Shown piece by piece: positions 6,930 through 15,320 of a stretch of 64,000 nt of DNA (positions are counted from its first letter, which is position 1; every line of letters starts with the position of its first letter). A model generated the notes under the pieces. The model did not search any database. It was not told where the DNA came from and saw only the letters and a program-made list of their open reading frames with translations. The position numbers and the translations under genes are program-made. Source of the stretch: Acetatifactor sp. (GTDB taxonomy: Bacteria > Bacillota > Clostridia > Lachnospirales > Lachnospiraceae); assembly GCA_029055435.1 (NCBI GenBank), contig JAIDDH010000096.1, forward strand, positions 1-64,000. The letters run 5' to 3'.

Positions 6930-8222
6930 CTAACTTATATGTGTCGCAATGATGAGTGTCCTTCCGTTCTGACGGCGGCGGATGTACTCCATCGCCCGGC
7001 TCCGGGTCTGCTCATCCATCCCCGTAAAAGGCTCATCCAGAAGCACAAATGCGGAATCCGCCTCCATGGCACGCACCAGAGCCACCCGGCGCTTCATACC
7101 TCCGCTCAGCTGTCCGCAAGGCTTTTCCAGAGCCTCCGGCTCCAGCAGCTTTGCTAACGCCTCCGCCGCCCGGCTTCTGTCCCCGCAGACCAGCTCCACA
7201 TTCTTCACCGCGCTGTAATCCTCACAAAGCCTGTCCTCCTGAAACATGACGCTCACTGTATCCGGCTTGGAAATCCTTCCTCCATCCGGCTTTAATATCC
7301 CGGCAAGAATGTGCAACAGCGTGGTCTTCCCGCTGCCGGAGGGACTGCGCAGATAATAAATCTCCCCCGCCCGGTAGACGGCCTCCAGCCCGGAAATCAC
7401 CTTCTGTTCCCCGAAGGATTTTTCCAAATTTTCCACAACAATATCACTACAGCTTTCCCGCCTCTGCTCCGGTCTGCGGCAGGCAGGCTGCCACGCAAAA
7501 AACAAATCCGCCAGCTTTAAGACAAGCTTCTCAAACAACACGCTCATGAGAATGACTACGGCGCTCCATGCAAAGACTCCTGCCGTGTCCAGATAAATTT
7601 TAGACATATAAATCCTCTCGCCCAGAGAAAAATCCGGAATGCCGATTACCTCCGCCGCCACCCCCGATTTCCAGCACATTCCCAGCGCCACTTTCATGCT
7701 GCCGCAAAGAAAGGGCTTCAGCGCCGGACAGTAAATATAGAAAAAACGGCTGCGAAAAGGCAGGCGGAACCCCCCTGCCATCTCCAGCAGCTTTTTATCC
7801 ATGGCCTTCAATCCCTCCAGCGCATTGGTATATATGCCCGGCAGCACCACCAGAAAGCAGACTGCCACCGCCAGAAAGGAAGACCCCCACCAAATTAACA
7901 GCAAGACAGCAAAAGAGGCCACCGGCACCGCCATAATCAGTTTCATTACAGGAGAAAGCAGTTCCTCAAAAAAGGGCAGCCGCCTGCTGAGCGCCGCCAA
8001 CAGCAGTGCCGCGCCCAATCCTGCAAAAAAACCGGTTGCGATGCGCAGAAAGCTCCTGCTTACAGAAATCCAAAAATCCTTCTCTCCCAGCAGCTGCAGA
8101 AGTCTTGCCGCTGTCTCAAGCGGCGTTACTGCAAGTATCCGGTTGTCCACCGCAAGAGCAAGCAGCGTCCATACCCCCAGCCAAAAGAGAAGGATTCCTC
8201 CTTTTTTTACATACCTGTTCAT
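6930..8222 (-). CDS. ABC importer with permease and ATPase fused in one chain (NitT/TauT-like)
   Basis: A 430-aa protein. Residues 1-245 form a multi-spanning inner-membrane permease of the SsuC/TauC type, including the EMAGGFRLPF coupling loop. Residues 260-430 form the ATPase: Walker A SPSGSGKTT (~293-301, with Ser where the first Gly usually is), Q-loop VMFQEDR, signature LSGGMKRR, Walker B AFVLLDEPF and the His switch IIATHIS at the extreme C-terminus. These subunits are normally separate. The ATPase half is shorter than usual, ending right after the H-loop. The binding-protein gene lies 12 nt upstream, so the two form an operon. Confidence 0.85.
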   Translation of the reverse strand: MNRYVKKGGILLFWLGVWTLLALAVDNRILAVTPLETAARLLQLLGEKDFWISVSRSFLRIATGFFAGLGAALLLAALSRRLPFFEELLSPVMKLIMAVPVASFAVLLLIWWGSSFLAVAVCFLVVLPGIYTNALEGLKAMDKKLLEMAGGFRLPFRSRFFYIYCPALKPFLCGSMKVALGMCWKSGVAAEVIGIPDFSLGERIYMSKIYLDTAGVFAWSAVVILMSVLFEKLVLKLADLFFAWQPACRRPEQRRESCSDIVVENLEKSFGEQKVISGLEAVYRAGEIYYLRSPSGSGKTTLLHILAGILKPDGGRISKPDTVSVMFQEDRLCEDYSAVKNVELVCGDRSRAAEALAKLLEPEALEKPCGQLSGGMKRRVALVRAMEADSAFVLLDEPFTGMDEQTRSRAMEYIRRRQNGRTLIIATHIS

Positions 8223-8234
8223 CTGTTCAATACA

Positions 8235-9245
8235 CTACCGGATATAATAAAAATCATCCTCCGGCACCTTTCCTCCCACCAGGGATTCATCAAAGCCTGC
8301 AAGCACATCCAGATAAGCGGACAAATCAGCCTTCATGTCCTCTCCCGTAATGCAGGTGATATGGCACTCGGGGATAGCCCTTTCGGCAATGGGCTCCTTC
8401 GCCACAATGCCTGCGCTCACAGCCAGCGCAGCGCCTGTTGCGGCATCCCCGTTTATGCCGTCCACGCTGAGAGCGTGTTCCTTTAAGAATGCCTTCACAG
8501 CCTCGGGATGCTCCTCCAGAAATTCCTTCCTCACCACAGTGACGCCTGTGACCATGCCATTGCTGCCGCCCTTGCGCTCGTTCTCCACCCGTATCCACTC
8601 TTCGTTCATATCCAGCGCCGTCCGTAACGCGTCATTCTGCATCAGCGCCGCAGTGACAAAGGGCTGGGGAAGCAGGCCGACAGCATCTGGATTTTCCGCC
8701 AGAATGGCTGCCACTTCCGTGGCCTCGGACTTAAATTCCAGTGTATAATCCGTTTCCTTCAGACCGTTTGCCTCCAGCACAAACTTAAGCGAAGCCTCCG
8801 GCGTAGTTCCCTTTCCCGTCAGGTATATGGTTCTGCCCTTTAAATCCGCCACACTTTCCACCTCTGAAGTCCCCGTGACAATATTGAGCACACCCAGGGT
8901 ATTAATGTCAATCACAGCGATTCCGCCCTCCGTCTTTTGGTACAGAACCGCCGCCACGTTAGCAGGAACCAGAGCAATATCCAGTTCTCCCTTTACCATC
9001 AGCGGCAAGAGCTCATCTGCTCCGGTTGCCATCTGAAACTCATAGGTGTTCTCCGTCTCTCCCCGTTCCGCCTTATCCATCAAAAACAGGATTCCCATGG
9101 AGGTGGGCCCTTTCAGTGAACCCACGCGGATATTTGCCGCCGGGCGCTCCTTTCCGCAGCCTGTCAGGGCTCCCAGAATCAGGACAAAAACGAGAAGCAA
9201 TGCCGCCGTCTTATTTCTTCGATTTATTTCTCTCAAGTCTCTCAA
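8235..9245 (-). CDS. ABC transporter substrate-binding lipoprotein (NitT/TauT-like)
   Basis: A 336-aa secreted lipoprotein. A basic N-terminus and hydrophobic stretch end in the lipobox LTGC (Cys ~30). The mature part has the two-lobed NMT1/SsuA-like pattern (IRVGSLKGPTSMGILFLMDKAE, ADLKGRTIYLTGKGTTPEASLKFVL, VGLLPQPFVTAALMQ). It should capture a small solute for the fused permease-ATPase encoded 12 nt downstream. The ligand is unknown; thiamine precursors, sulfonates and similar molecules are known for the family. Confidence 0.88.
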   Translation of the reverse strand: MRDLREINRRNKTAALLLVFVLILGALTGCGKERPAANIRVGSLKGPTSMGILFLMDKAERGETENTYEFQMATGADELLPLMVKGELDIALVPANVAAVLYQKTEGGIAVIDINTLGVLNIVTGTSEVESVADLKGRTIYLTGKGTTPEASLKFVLEANGLKETDYTLEFKSEATEVAAILAENPDAVGLLPQPFVTAALMQNDALRTALDMNEEWIRVENERKGGSNGMVTGVTVVRKEFLEEHPEAVKAFLKEHALSVDGINGDAATGAALAVSAGIVAKEPIAERAIPECHITCITGEDMKADLSAYLDVLAGFDESLVGGKVPEDDFYYIR

Positions 9246-9291
9246 TCCTTCTTTACTCTCAGTCTTTTGTCATAGCATCAAGCTTCCAGAT

Positions 9292-10194
9292 TTATTTCGG
9301 CACCCGGATTTCCACGGCCTGACAGCGATTTTCAATATAGACGTCCCTGTGACTGCCGCCGTTCTCTCCATCCAGCGTCCATGCCACCTCTTCCTCGGAC
9401 TCAATCCGCAGGGAAGCGGTGCGGAAACAATACATGAGGCTGGTATCGATATCCCGATTTATAAGGGAGAGTACCACCTGATTCAGTTCCACGGGATTAT
9501 TTGGCGCTTTGATCAAAGTGACCTCAAACACTCCGTCATCCAGCTTTACATTCTTTCCGGTAATGTTCTTAAAGCCTCCAACAGACACGGAATTCGTCAC
9601 CATACCAAAGATAAAATCATCCTCGATCACCTCATCCTCCCAGCTCACCTTCATACGATAGGTGCGGATGGATGGAATCCGCTTTACGCCCTCCAGCAAA
9701 TAGGCGGTATGACCCAGCAGATTTTTGATATCCTGATCCGTCTCATAGGAGACTTCCGTAAATATGCCAAAGGCCGCTATATACACGAACACATCATTAT
9801 TAAAAGCACCGATATCACAGGGAAAACTCCGCCCTGCCACAATCTGCTGTGCGGCTTTCACCATGTTTTTGGGCAGGCTCAGACTGCCCCCGAAGTCATT
9901 TGTGCTGCCCGCCGGGATATAGCCCAGGGGCGTTCGGAAACTGCTTTTCATCATCCCGGTGACCACCTCGTCCAGCGTGCCGTCGCCGCCGCTGCAGACC
10001 ACCAGATCATAGATGGGCTTTCGGTTGGCTACCAGTTCCACCGCGTCACCCTTACTGCGGGTGGGACATATGGTGATCTCATATCCACCCTCCGTGAACA
10101 CATCCAAAATGTCAGCAAGCTTGTTCCTAATCTTAGCCTTTCCCGCCTTGGGATTGTAGATAAAAAGCATTTTCCTTTCCAGACGCAAACCCAT
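9292..10194 (-). CDS. Diacylglycerol kinase family lipid kinase (YegS/DgkB-like)
   Basis: A 300-aa soluble kinase that would phosphorylate a lipid alcohol such as diacylglycerol. It has the family hallmarks FIYNPKAGK near the start, VVCSGGDGTLDEVVTGM (nucleotide-binding GGDGT), IPAGSTNDFG, and the C-terminal DGE segment (WTLDGENGG). GTN at the usual position is GSTNDF here. Start 10194 follows GGAGGCAGAAT; an internal ATG at 10170 is a second possibility. A terminator-like hairpin separates it from the crh gene. Confidence 0.88.
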   Translation of the reverse strand: MGLRLERKMLFIYNPKAGKAKIRNKLADILDVFTEGGYEITICPTRSKGDAVELVANRKPIYDLVVCSGGDGTLDEVVTGMMKSSFRTPLGYIPAGSTNDFGGSLSLPKNMVKAAQQIVAGRSFPCDIGAFNNDVFVYIAAFGIFTEVSYETDQDIKNLLGHTAYLLEGVKRIPSIRTYRMKVSWEDEVIEDDFIFGMVTNSVSVGGFKNITGKNVKLDDGVFEVTLIKAPNNPVELNQVVLSLINRDIDTSLMYCFRTASLRIESEEEVAWTLDGENGGSHRDVYIENRCQAVEIRVPK

Positions 10195-10218
10195 ATTCTG
10201 CCTCCATACCTACGGTAT

Positions 10219-10260
10219 AAAAAAGAGCGCGTTCCACATACCTGTTTTCCCGCCCTCTCT
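10219..10260 (-). terminator. Terminator after the crh gene
   Basis: On the minus strand an AGAGGGCG ... CGCGCTCT imperfect stem followed by TTTTTTA, 30 nt after the crh stop. It ends the hprK-crh gene run. Confidence 0.6.
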
Positions 10261-10287
10261 TTGTATGTCTATTGTCAACTCTCGGAA

Positions 10288-10542
10288 TCAGTTACCACTT
10301 AAGAACCTCTCGAGATTTTCCACGGCAAGGTTCTCATCCTCGCCATCTGCCGTCACCACCAGCTCCTCGCCATTATCCAGGCCCAGCGTCATCATACCCA
10401 TAATGCTCTTGGCATTGACCTTCTTGCCCTCGGCTTCCACATAAATTCTGCTGTCATACTTGCTGGCCTCCTGTACCATCAGCGCCACAGGTCTCGCCTC
10501 AAGCCCGCTTTCCAATTGAATCCGGATCGTCTTTGTTTTCAT
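10288..10542 (-). CDS. crh: Crh-like HPr protein lacking the catalytic histidine
   Basis: An 84-aa HPr-fold protein. In HPr the PTS phosphate is carried by His15 in GxHARP; here the segment reads SGLEARPVA, so residue 15 is Glu (GAG). The regulatory Ser46 region KKVNAKSIMGMMTLG is intact. Bacillus subtilis Crh has Gln15 in the same setting and near-identical flanks, and its gene also follows whiA. The protein should therefore not carry sugar phosphate but be phosphorylated by HprK on Ser46 and act with CcpA in catabolite control. Start ATG 10542 follows AGAAAGGAATAAAG. Confidence 0.85.
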   Translation of the reverse strand: MKTKTIRIQLESGLEARPVALMVQEASKYDSRIYVEAEGKKVNAKSIMGMMTLGLDNGEELVVTADGEDENLAVENLERFLSGN

Positions 10543-10618
10543 CTTTATTCCTTTCTGCGCGCTGCGACGCGCATTCGACCCAATAGTTGAATCAGCATTT
10601 TTATTCAACCATATTGTT

Positions 10619-11485
10619 CTACGTTCTAAGCTTTTCAGCAAATTCGCTCAGTTTACGCAGTCTGTGGTTGACACCCGACTTACCCACGGGCGGATCGAGA
10701 TACTCCCCCAGCTCCTTCAGGGAGGCATCCGGATACTCCAGCCTGACCTCAGCCATCTCCCGCAGATTGTCCGGCAGCATCCTCAGCCCACCGTAATCCC
10801 GAATGTATTCAATATCCTCTATCTGTCTCGTGGCAGCGTTCACTGTTCTCGTGATATTGGCCGCCTCGCAGTTTACACGCCTGTTGATGGAATTGCGCAC
10901 GTCCTTCAGAATACGCAGATTTTCAAATTCCATCAGCGCCACATGCGCCTCGCAGACATTCAAAAGATCGACGATGCTCTCGCCTTCTTTGAGATACACC
11001 ACATAATATTTCTTGCGGGGCACGATCTTTCCTTCGATGGAAAAAGCCTGCAGTACCTTCTGCAGCTGTCTCGCCTTCCCGACATCCGTACACACAAATT
11101 CCAGATGATATCCCTTGGCAGGATCGCTGATGGAACCTATACACAGAAAAGCTCCCCTTAAGAATGCTCTCTGACAGCAGGAATTTTTTATAAGAAGCGG
11201 ATCGACCGGCTCCTCGATATCTCCGATTTTAGACAAAAACTCCTGCATCTGTTCCTCGTCGATTCCCACATCCGTATCTATATTATACGTTTTCTTCAAT
11301 AATGTAAAGCCTTTTCTGGAAACAGCTTCATTTTCTGTCTGAAATCCGATGGTATAGCGGCCCTCTTTGTCCCGCCCGTACTGACCGCAAAAATGCATCA
11401 TGGCCGCCAGCTCCGCCAATTGACAATGTCTCGCCGGGCTCATATGGCCGGCCAGCTCCTCCTTGACATTCTGTGAAAATGACAT
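10619..11485 (-). CDS. whiA: DNA-binding protein WhiA
   Basis: A 288-aa protein with the WhiA layout: an N-terminal LAGLIDADG-like homing-endonuclease fold without catalytic function (SFSQNVKEELAGH, RGAFLCIGSISDPAKGYHLEF) and a C-terminal helix-turn-helix (LREMAEVRLEYPDASLKELGEYLDPPVGKSGVNHRLRKL). It is somewhat shorter than many family members. WhiA affects cell division and chromosome segregation in Bacillota. It lies just downstream of rapZ. Confidence 0.94.
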   Translation of the reverse strand: MSFSQNVKEELAGHMSPARHCQLAELAAMMHFCGQYGRDKEGRYTIGFQTENEAVSRKGFTLLKKTYNIDTDVGIDEEQMQEFLSKIGDIEEPVDPLLIKNSCCQRAFLRGAFLCIGSISDPAKGYHLEFVCTDVGKARQLQKVLQAFSIEGKIVPRKKYYVVYLKEGESIVDLLNVCEAHVALMEFENLRILKDVRNSINRRVNCEAANITRTVNAATRQIEDIEYIRDYGGLRMLPDNLREMAEVRLEYPDASLKELGEYLDPPVGKSGVNHRLRKLSEFAEKLRT

Positions 11486-11495
11486 TCTCTACCTC

Positions 11496-12377
11496 TTATC
11501 TCTGTAAATCCTGAAGACTGGACTGCGCCATATCCCTGTGATACAGCTTGATACCATATTGTCCCTGATCCTTCATCCTCAGATAAAGCTCATTGGCCAG
11601 CGTCACGCTGCGATGCTTGCCGCCGGTGCAGCCGATTGCAATCACCAGACGGTATTTCCCCTCTTTTACATAATTGGGAATCAAGAATTGTATCATATCC
11701 GTCAGCTTCTGCAAAAATATTTCCGCATCCTCAAAGCTCATCACATAATCCTGCACCGCCTTGTCGTTCCCGGTTTTGTGCTTCAGCTCATCGATATAAA
11801 AGGGATTGGGCAGAAACCGCACATCGAACACCAGGTCCGCATCCGAGGGAATTCCGTGCTTAAACCCAAATGACATGACTGTCACCATGAGACTATTGTA
11901 TTCCTCGTTGCGGACAAAAATGCGGTCCAGCTCCGCCTTCAGCTCTCTGGTCAGAAGATTGGAGGTATCAATCACATAATCCGCCATCTTGCGGATTTCC
12001 TGCAGAACCATCTGCTCCTTGCGCACACCGTCTTCCACCCTGCCGTCCGCAGCCAGCGGATGAATACGCCGGGTCTCCTTATAGCGCTTGATCAGCACCT
12101 GCTCCGAGGCCTCCATAAAGAGAATCTCATATTGATACCCCTTCTCCTTTAATTCTCTGAGTACCTCCGTAGTCTTCCTGAAGGATTGATCCGCGCGCAC
12201 ATCCAGCCCCAGCGCCACCTTGGTGATCTCGCCGTTTGGCATACTTATCAATTCCACAAACTTCTCAATCAGAGAAGCCGGCAGATTATCCACACAATAA
12301 AACCCTATATCCTCCAGCATTTTCAGAGCGGTGCTCTTACCTCCGCCGCTCATTCCTGTCACAACTACAAATCTCAT
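11496..12377 (-). CDS. rapZ: RNase adapter RapZ / YvcJ-family nucleotide-binding protein
   Basis: A 293-aa P-loop protein. Walker A is TGMSGGGKST near the N-terminus, and the conserved C-terminal domain has FGFKHGIPSDADLVFDVRFLPNP and IGCTGGKHRSV. YvcJ hydrolyses GTP; E. coli RapZ controls small-RNA decay. The ORF track extends 63 codons upstream, but ATG 12377 starts exactly at the domain (MRFVVVTGMSGGGKST) and follows GTGGAG. It is located between murB and whiA; the yvcK gene found between yvcJ and whiA in Bacillus is absent. Confidence 0.94.
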   Translation of the reverse strand: MRFVVVTGMSGGGKSTALKMLEDIGFYCVDNLPASLIEKFVELISMPNGEITKVALGLDVRADQSFRKTTEVLRELKEKGYQYEILFMEASEQVLIKRYKETRRIHPLAADGRVEDGVRKEQMVLQEIRKMADYVIDTSNLLTRELKAELDRIFVRNEEYNSLMVTVMSFGFKHGIPSDADLVFDVRFLPNPFYIDELKHKTGNDKAVQDYVMSFEDAEIFLQKLTDMIQFLIPNYVKEGKYRLVIAIGCTGGKHRSVTLANELYLRMKDQGQYGIKLYHRDMAQSSLQDLQR

Positions 12378-12430
12378 ATGCGCTCCACTTCTTCCCATGT
12401 AACACATGCGAATGCTCGTCATATCCTGCT

Positions 12431-13345
12431 CTAAAATTCTCCCAGAAATACTACCTCGGGCTCCAGCTCCACCCCAAAGCGCTCCTTCACCCGTCTCTGC
12501 ACTTCCCAGATTACGTCCATGATATCCGCGGCGGAAGCATAACCCGCATTGATCACAAATCCGCAATGCTTATCCGACACCCTGGCCCCTCCTACCTGGA
12601 AGCCGCGCAGACCGGCATTCATAATCAGTTCACCGGCATAATATCCCTCCGGCCTCTTGAAAGTGCTGCCCGCGCTGGGAAATTCCAAGGGCTGCTTCTC
12701 CCGTCTCTTGACCGCCAGCTCATCCATTTTGGCACGGATGTCCGCTGGGTTTCCCGGACTCAGCTCAAAAACGACTTCTGTCACGATAAAAGGTTTCCGA
12801 CGAATCGTGCTTCTGCGGTAACCGAATTCCATGGTGTCATTGTCCAGCGTCAGGAACTCGCTGTTTTTGTCCAGCACCTGCACCTCTGTCACCACCTGGC
12901 TCAGCTCCCCGCCATAAGCTCCGGCATTCATCACCACACCGCCGCCCACCGTTCCGGGAATTCCGGAGGCAAACTCCAATCCGGTCAATCCGTTCTGCCA
13001 GGCTGCTGCCGCCACCTGTGCCATGGAAGCCCCTGACTGAGCTGTGATGACATTTCCCGCCACATCGATTTTGCTCATCTTTTTGCCGATCTGCAACACG
13101 ATTCCCTGATAACCGCTGTCGCTGACCAGGAGATTGCTTCCGTTTCCGACAACGACAAAAGGATACTCCACCTGGTACAGATACTTTTGTATCTTCTGCA
13201 GCTGCTGTGCATCCTCAATCTCGATAAAGCATTCCGCAGGGCCGCCCACCCGAAAAGTGGTGTGAGCTGCCATAGCCTCCTGTAAATGTATGTTTTCCTT
13301 CAGGGCATAACCCTGCAGGACTTCAATCATTGCACTGCCAATCAT
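12431..13345 (-). CDS. murB: UDP-N-acetylenolpyruvoylglucosamine reductase (MurB)
   Basis: A 304-aa cytoplasmic flavoprotein that reduces UDP-GlcNAc-enolpyruvate to UDP-MurNAc in peptidoglycan synthesis. The FAD-binding stretch HTTFRVGGPAE, VVVGNGSNLLV and GIPGTVGGGVVMNAGAYGGE are clear, as are GYRRSTIR and the SAGSTFKRPEGYYAG segment with the catalytic Ser. The type IIb-like length fits Bacillota. A second Met at residue 6 could also start the protein; GAGAGAGGCAG supports the first. Confidence 0.95.
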   Translation of the reverse strand: MIGSAMIEVLQGYALKENIHLQEAMAAHTTFRVGGPAECFIEIEDAQQLQKIQKYLYQVEYPFVVVGNGSNLLVSDSGYQGIVLQIGKKMSKIDVAGNVITAQSGASMAQVAAAAWQNGLTGLEFASGIPGTVGGGVVMNAGAYGGELSQVVTEVQVLDKNSEFLTLDNDTMEFGYRRSTIRRKPFIVTEVVFELSPGNPADIRAKMDELAVKRREKQPLEFPSAGSTFKRPEGYYAGELIMNAGLRGFQVGGARVSDKHCGFVINAGYASAADIMDVIWEVQRRVKERFGVELEPEVVFLGEF

Positions 13346-13381
13346 AAAATACTGCCTCTCTCAAACACTCTCTTTATCATA

Positions 13382-14329
13382 TTATACTTCTTCTCGCAGT
13401 ATTAATCCTGCAGCGCCATAAATCCCTGCATCATTTCCCAGGGTAGCCAGCGCGAACTTCGCCCCCCTGCACGCATTAAAAGTATATTTCTGAAAAACAG
13501 GCTCCACATAGGAGAGCAGAATCTCTCCCGCCTTGGACACTCCGCCGCCGATGACGAAAATCTGCGGATTTACCACACAGGCCACCAGTGCCAGCCCTTT
13601 TCCCAGATATTCTCCAAACTGCTCCGCCACCTGGATTGCCAGCTCGTCTCCTGCCTTCACGGCGTCAAATACTGCCTTTGCGGTGACATCGCCCTCCCGC
13701 AGAAGGCTGGCCTTATCGTCCTGCACCAATCTGCGTTTTGCCAGTCTGACAATTCCTGTGGCTGATGCGTACTGCTCCAGACAGCCCTGATTCTTACAGC
13801 CGCAAGTTTCCGTCTCCTCATCCTCCACATGCATATGTCCGATCTCGCCGCCCGCTCCGGTAGCTCCGGTGACGATTTTGCCATCCACGATGATTCCACC
13901 TCCCACGCCGGTTCCCAGCGTCACTGCCACCAGATTGTCGTAGCCCTTGCCGCCGCCCTGCCACATCTCGCCGAAAGCAGCCACATTGGCATCGTTTGCG
14001 GCCTTCACCGGCATGTTCAGCAGACCGCCCAAAACCTCAGGAATATTGAACACGCCCCAGCCCAGATTCACCGCACCGTTCACCAGATTACCTCCGGCAT
14101 CCACAGCCCCCGGCGCACCCACGCCCACACCGGCCACATCCTCCCGGGCAACAGCCTTCTCTTCCATCTTGGCGAGAATACTCTTCGCCACATCCGGCAG
14201 GATTGCCTCGCCGCCATGCTCCTTCACGGTGGGAATCTCCCATTTATCCAACACCTGTCCATTCTCGTCAAAAAGTCCCAGCTTCACCGTGGTTCCGCCG
14301 ATATCTATACCAAAAGCGAATTTACTCAT
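13382..14329 (-). CDS. glcK: ROK-family glucokinase
   Basis: A 315-aa sugar kinase starting MSKFAFGIDIGGTTVKLGLF, whose DxGGT loop binds ATP. It has the ROK signature with the zinc ligands ETCGCKNQGCLEQYAS and the catalytic EIGHMHV segment. Most likely it phosphorylates glucose to glucose 6-phosphate. ATG 14329 is preferred over the track start because AGGAAGAGG precedes it and it overlaps the hprK stop by 8 bp. Placement next to hprK and crh suggests a carbon-metabolism operon. Confidence 0.88.
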   Translation of the reverse strand: MSKFAFGIDIGGTTVKLGLFDENGQVLDKWEIPTVKEHGGEAILPDVAKSILAKMEEKAVAREDVAGVGVGAPGAVDAGGNLVNGAVNLGWGVFNIPEVLGGLLNMPVKAANDANVAAFGEMWQGGGKGYDNLVAVTLGTGVGGGIIVDGKIVTGATGAGGEIGHMHVEDEETETCGCKNQGCLEQYASATGIVRLAKRRLVQDDKASLLREGDVTAKAVFDAVKAGDELAIQVAEQFGEYLGKGLALVACVVNPQIFVIGGGVSKAGEILLSYVEPVFQKYTFNACRGAKFALATLGNDAGIYGAAGLILREEV

Positions 14330-15269
14330 CGTCCTCTTCCTCATCTCTTCTCTTTGCCAAAGAATTCTGCACCCGTGTATAGAGTTCCTTTGCGGCATTA
14401 TATCCCATCTCCTTCTGACGATGGTTGGCGGCCGCCGACTCGCAGATAATGGCCAGATTCCGCCCGGGACGAATGGGCAGCGTGTAACATACTACCTTAT
14501 TGCCCAGATACTCCGTATAACTGTCCTCAAGTCCCAGTCTGTCATACTCCTTGTCCTTATCCCATTCCTCCAGACGGATTACCATATCCACCTGTTGGGT
14601 ATCCATAACGGCAGCGGCGCCGAACAATGCCTTCACATCCACAATGCCGATACCGCGCAGCTCGATAAAATGCTTGGTAATATCCGGTGCAGACCCCACC
14701 AGCGTATCATCACTGACCTTTCTGAGCTCTACCACATCATCCGTCACCAGACGATGTCCTCTCTTTACCAGCTCCAGCGCAGCCTCGGATTTACCGATGC
14801 CGCTCTCTCCGGTGAGCAGCACGCCGATACCATAGATATCCATCAGCACGCCATGTACGGAAATACAGGGAGCCAACTGCACACTGAGCCACCGGATAAT
14901 CTCCGCCATAAAAGAGGATGTTGTTTTATTTGTGGAAAAAATGGGCACCTGACCCTTCACCGCCGTCTCCAGAAAAATCGAGTCCGGCTGCAGTTCCCGG
15001 CAGAACACGACACAGGGAACTTCTTTGGATAGCAGTTTTGAGTAAACCTCTCTCTTCTGCTCGTCGCTCAGCGTCTCCATATAGGAGTACTCCACAAATC
15101 CGATAATCTGCAGTCGGGTGGCGTCAAAATTTTCAAAATACCCCGCTAACTGCAGTGCCGGACGATTTACCTCCGCCAGAGTAATGCGGTGTGCTTTTAA
15201 GTCTACTTCCGGAGTCAGATTCTCCAGCTTCATTTTCTCGATGACACGAGCCAGACTTACGCTTGCCAT
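14322..15269 (-). CDS. hprK: HPr kinase/phosphorylase
   Basis: A 315-aa bifunctional enzyme that phosphorylates HPr or Crh at Ser46 and removes the phosphate, linking glycolytic state to CcpA regulation. The P-loop GESGIGKSEAALEL and the family signature RGIGIVDVKALFG are intact, as is the downstream GRNLAIICESAAANHRQKEMGYNAA region. Start follows AAAGGGGGCAATC. It is encoded between uvrC and the ROK kinase, with its likely partner crh four genes downstream. Confidence 0.95.
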   Translation of the reverse strand: MASVSLARVIEKMKLENLTPEVDLKAHRITLAEVNRPALQLAGYFENFDATRLQIIGFVEYSYMETLSDEQKREVYSKLLSKEVPCVVFCRELQPDSIFLETAVKGQVPIFSTNKTTSSFMAEIIRWLSVQLAPCISVHGVLMDIYGIGVLLTGESGIGKSEAALELVKRGHRLVTDDVVELRKVSDDTLVGSAPDITKHFIELRGIGIVDVKALFGAAAVMDTQQVDMVIRLEEWDKDKEYDRLGLEDSYTEYLGNKVVCYTLPIRPGRNLAIICESAAANHRQKEMGYNAAKELYTRVQNSLAKRRDEEEDDE

Positions 15270-15320
15270 GATTGCCCCCTTTTCTTGCTTTTATGCGTTT
15301 CTTCAAACAAATTCAGTCTA

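Noticed and set aside
9046-10302. 418-aa plus-strand ORF
   Set aside because: It lies antisense to the binding-protein and lipid-kinase genes, has low-complexity composition and no RBS or family likeness; a shadow ORF.
13947-15032. 361-aa plus-strand ORF
   Set aside because: Antisense to the ROK kinase and hprK genes, both of which have strong motif support.
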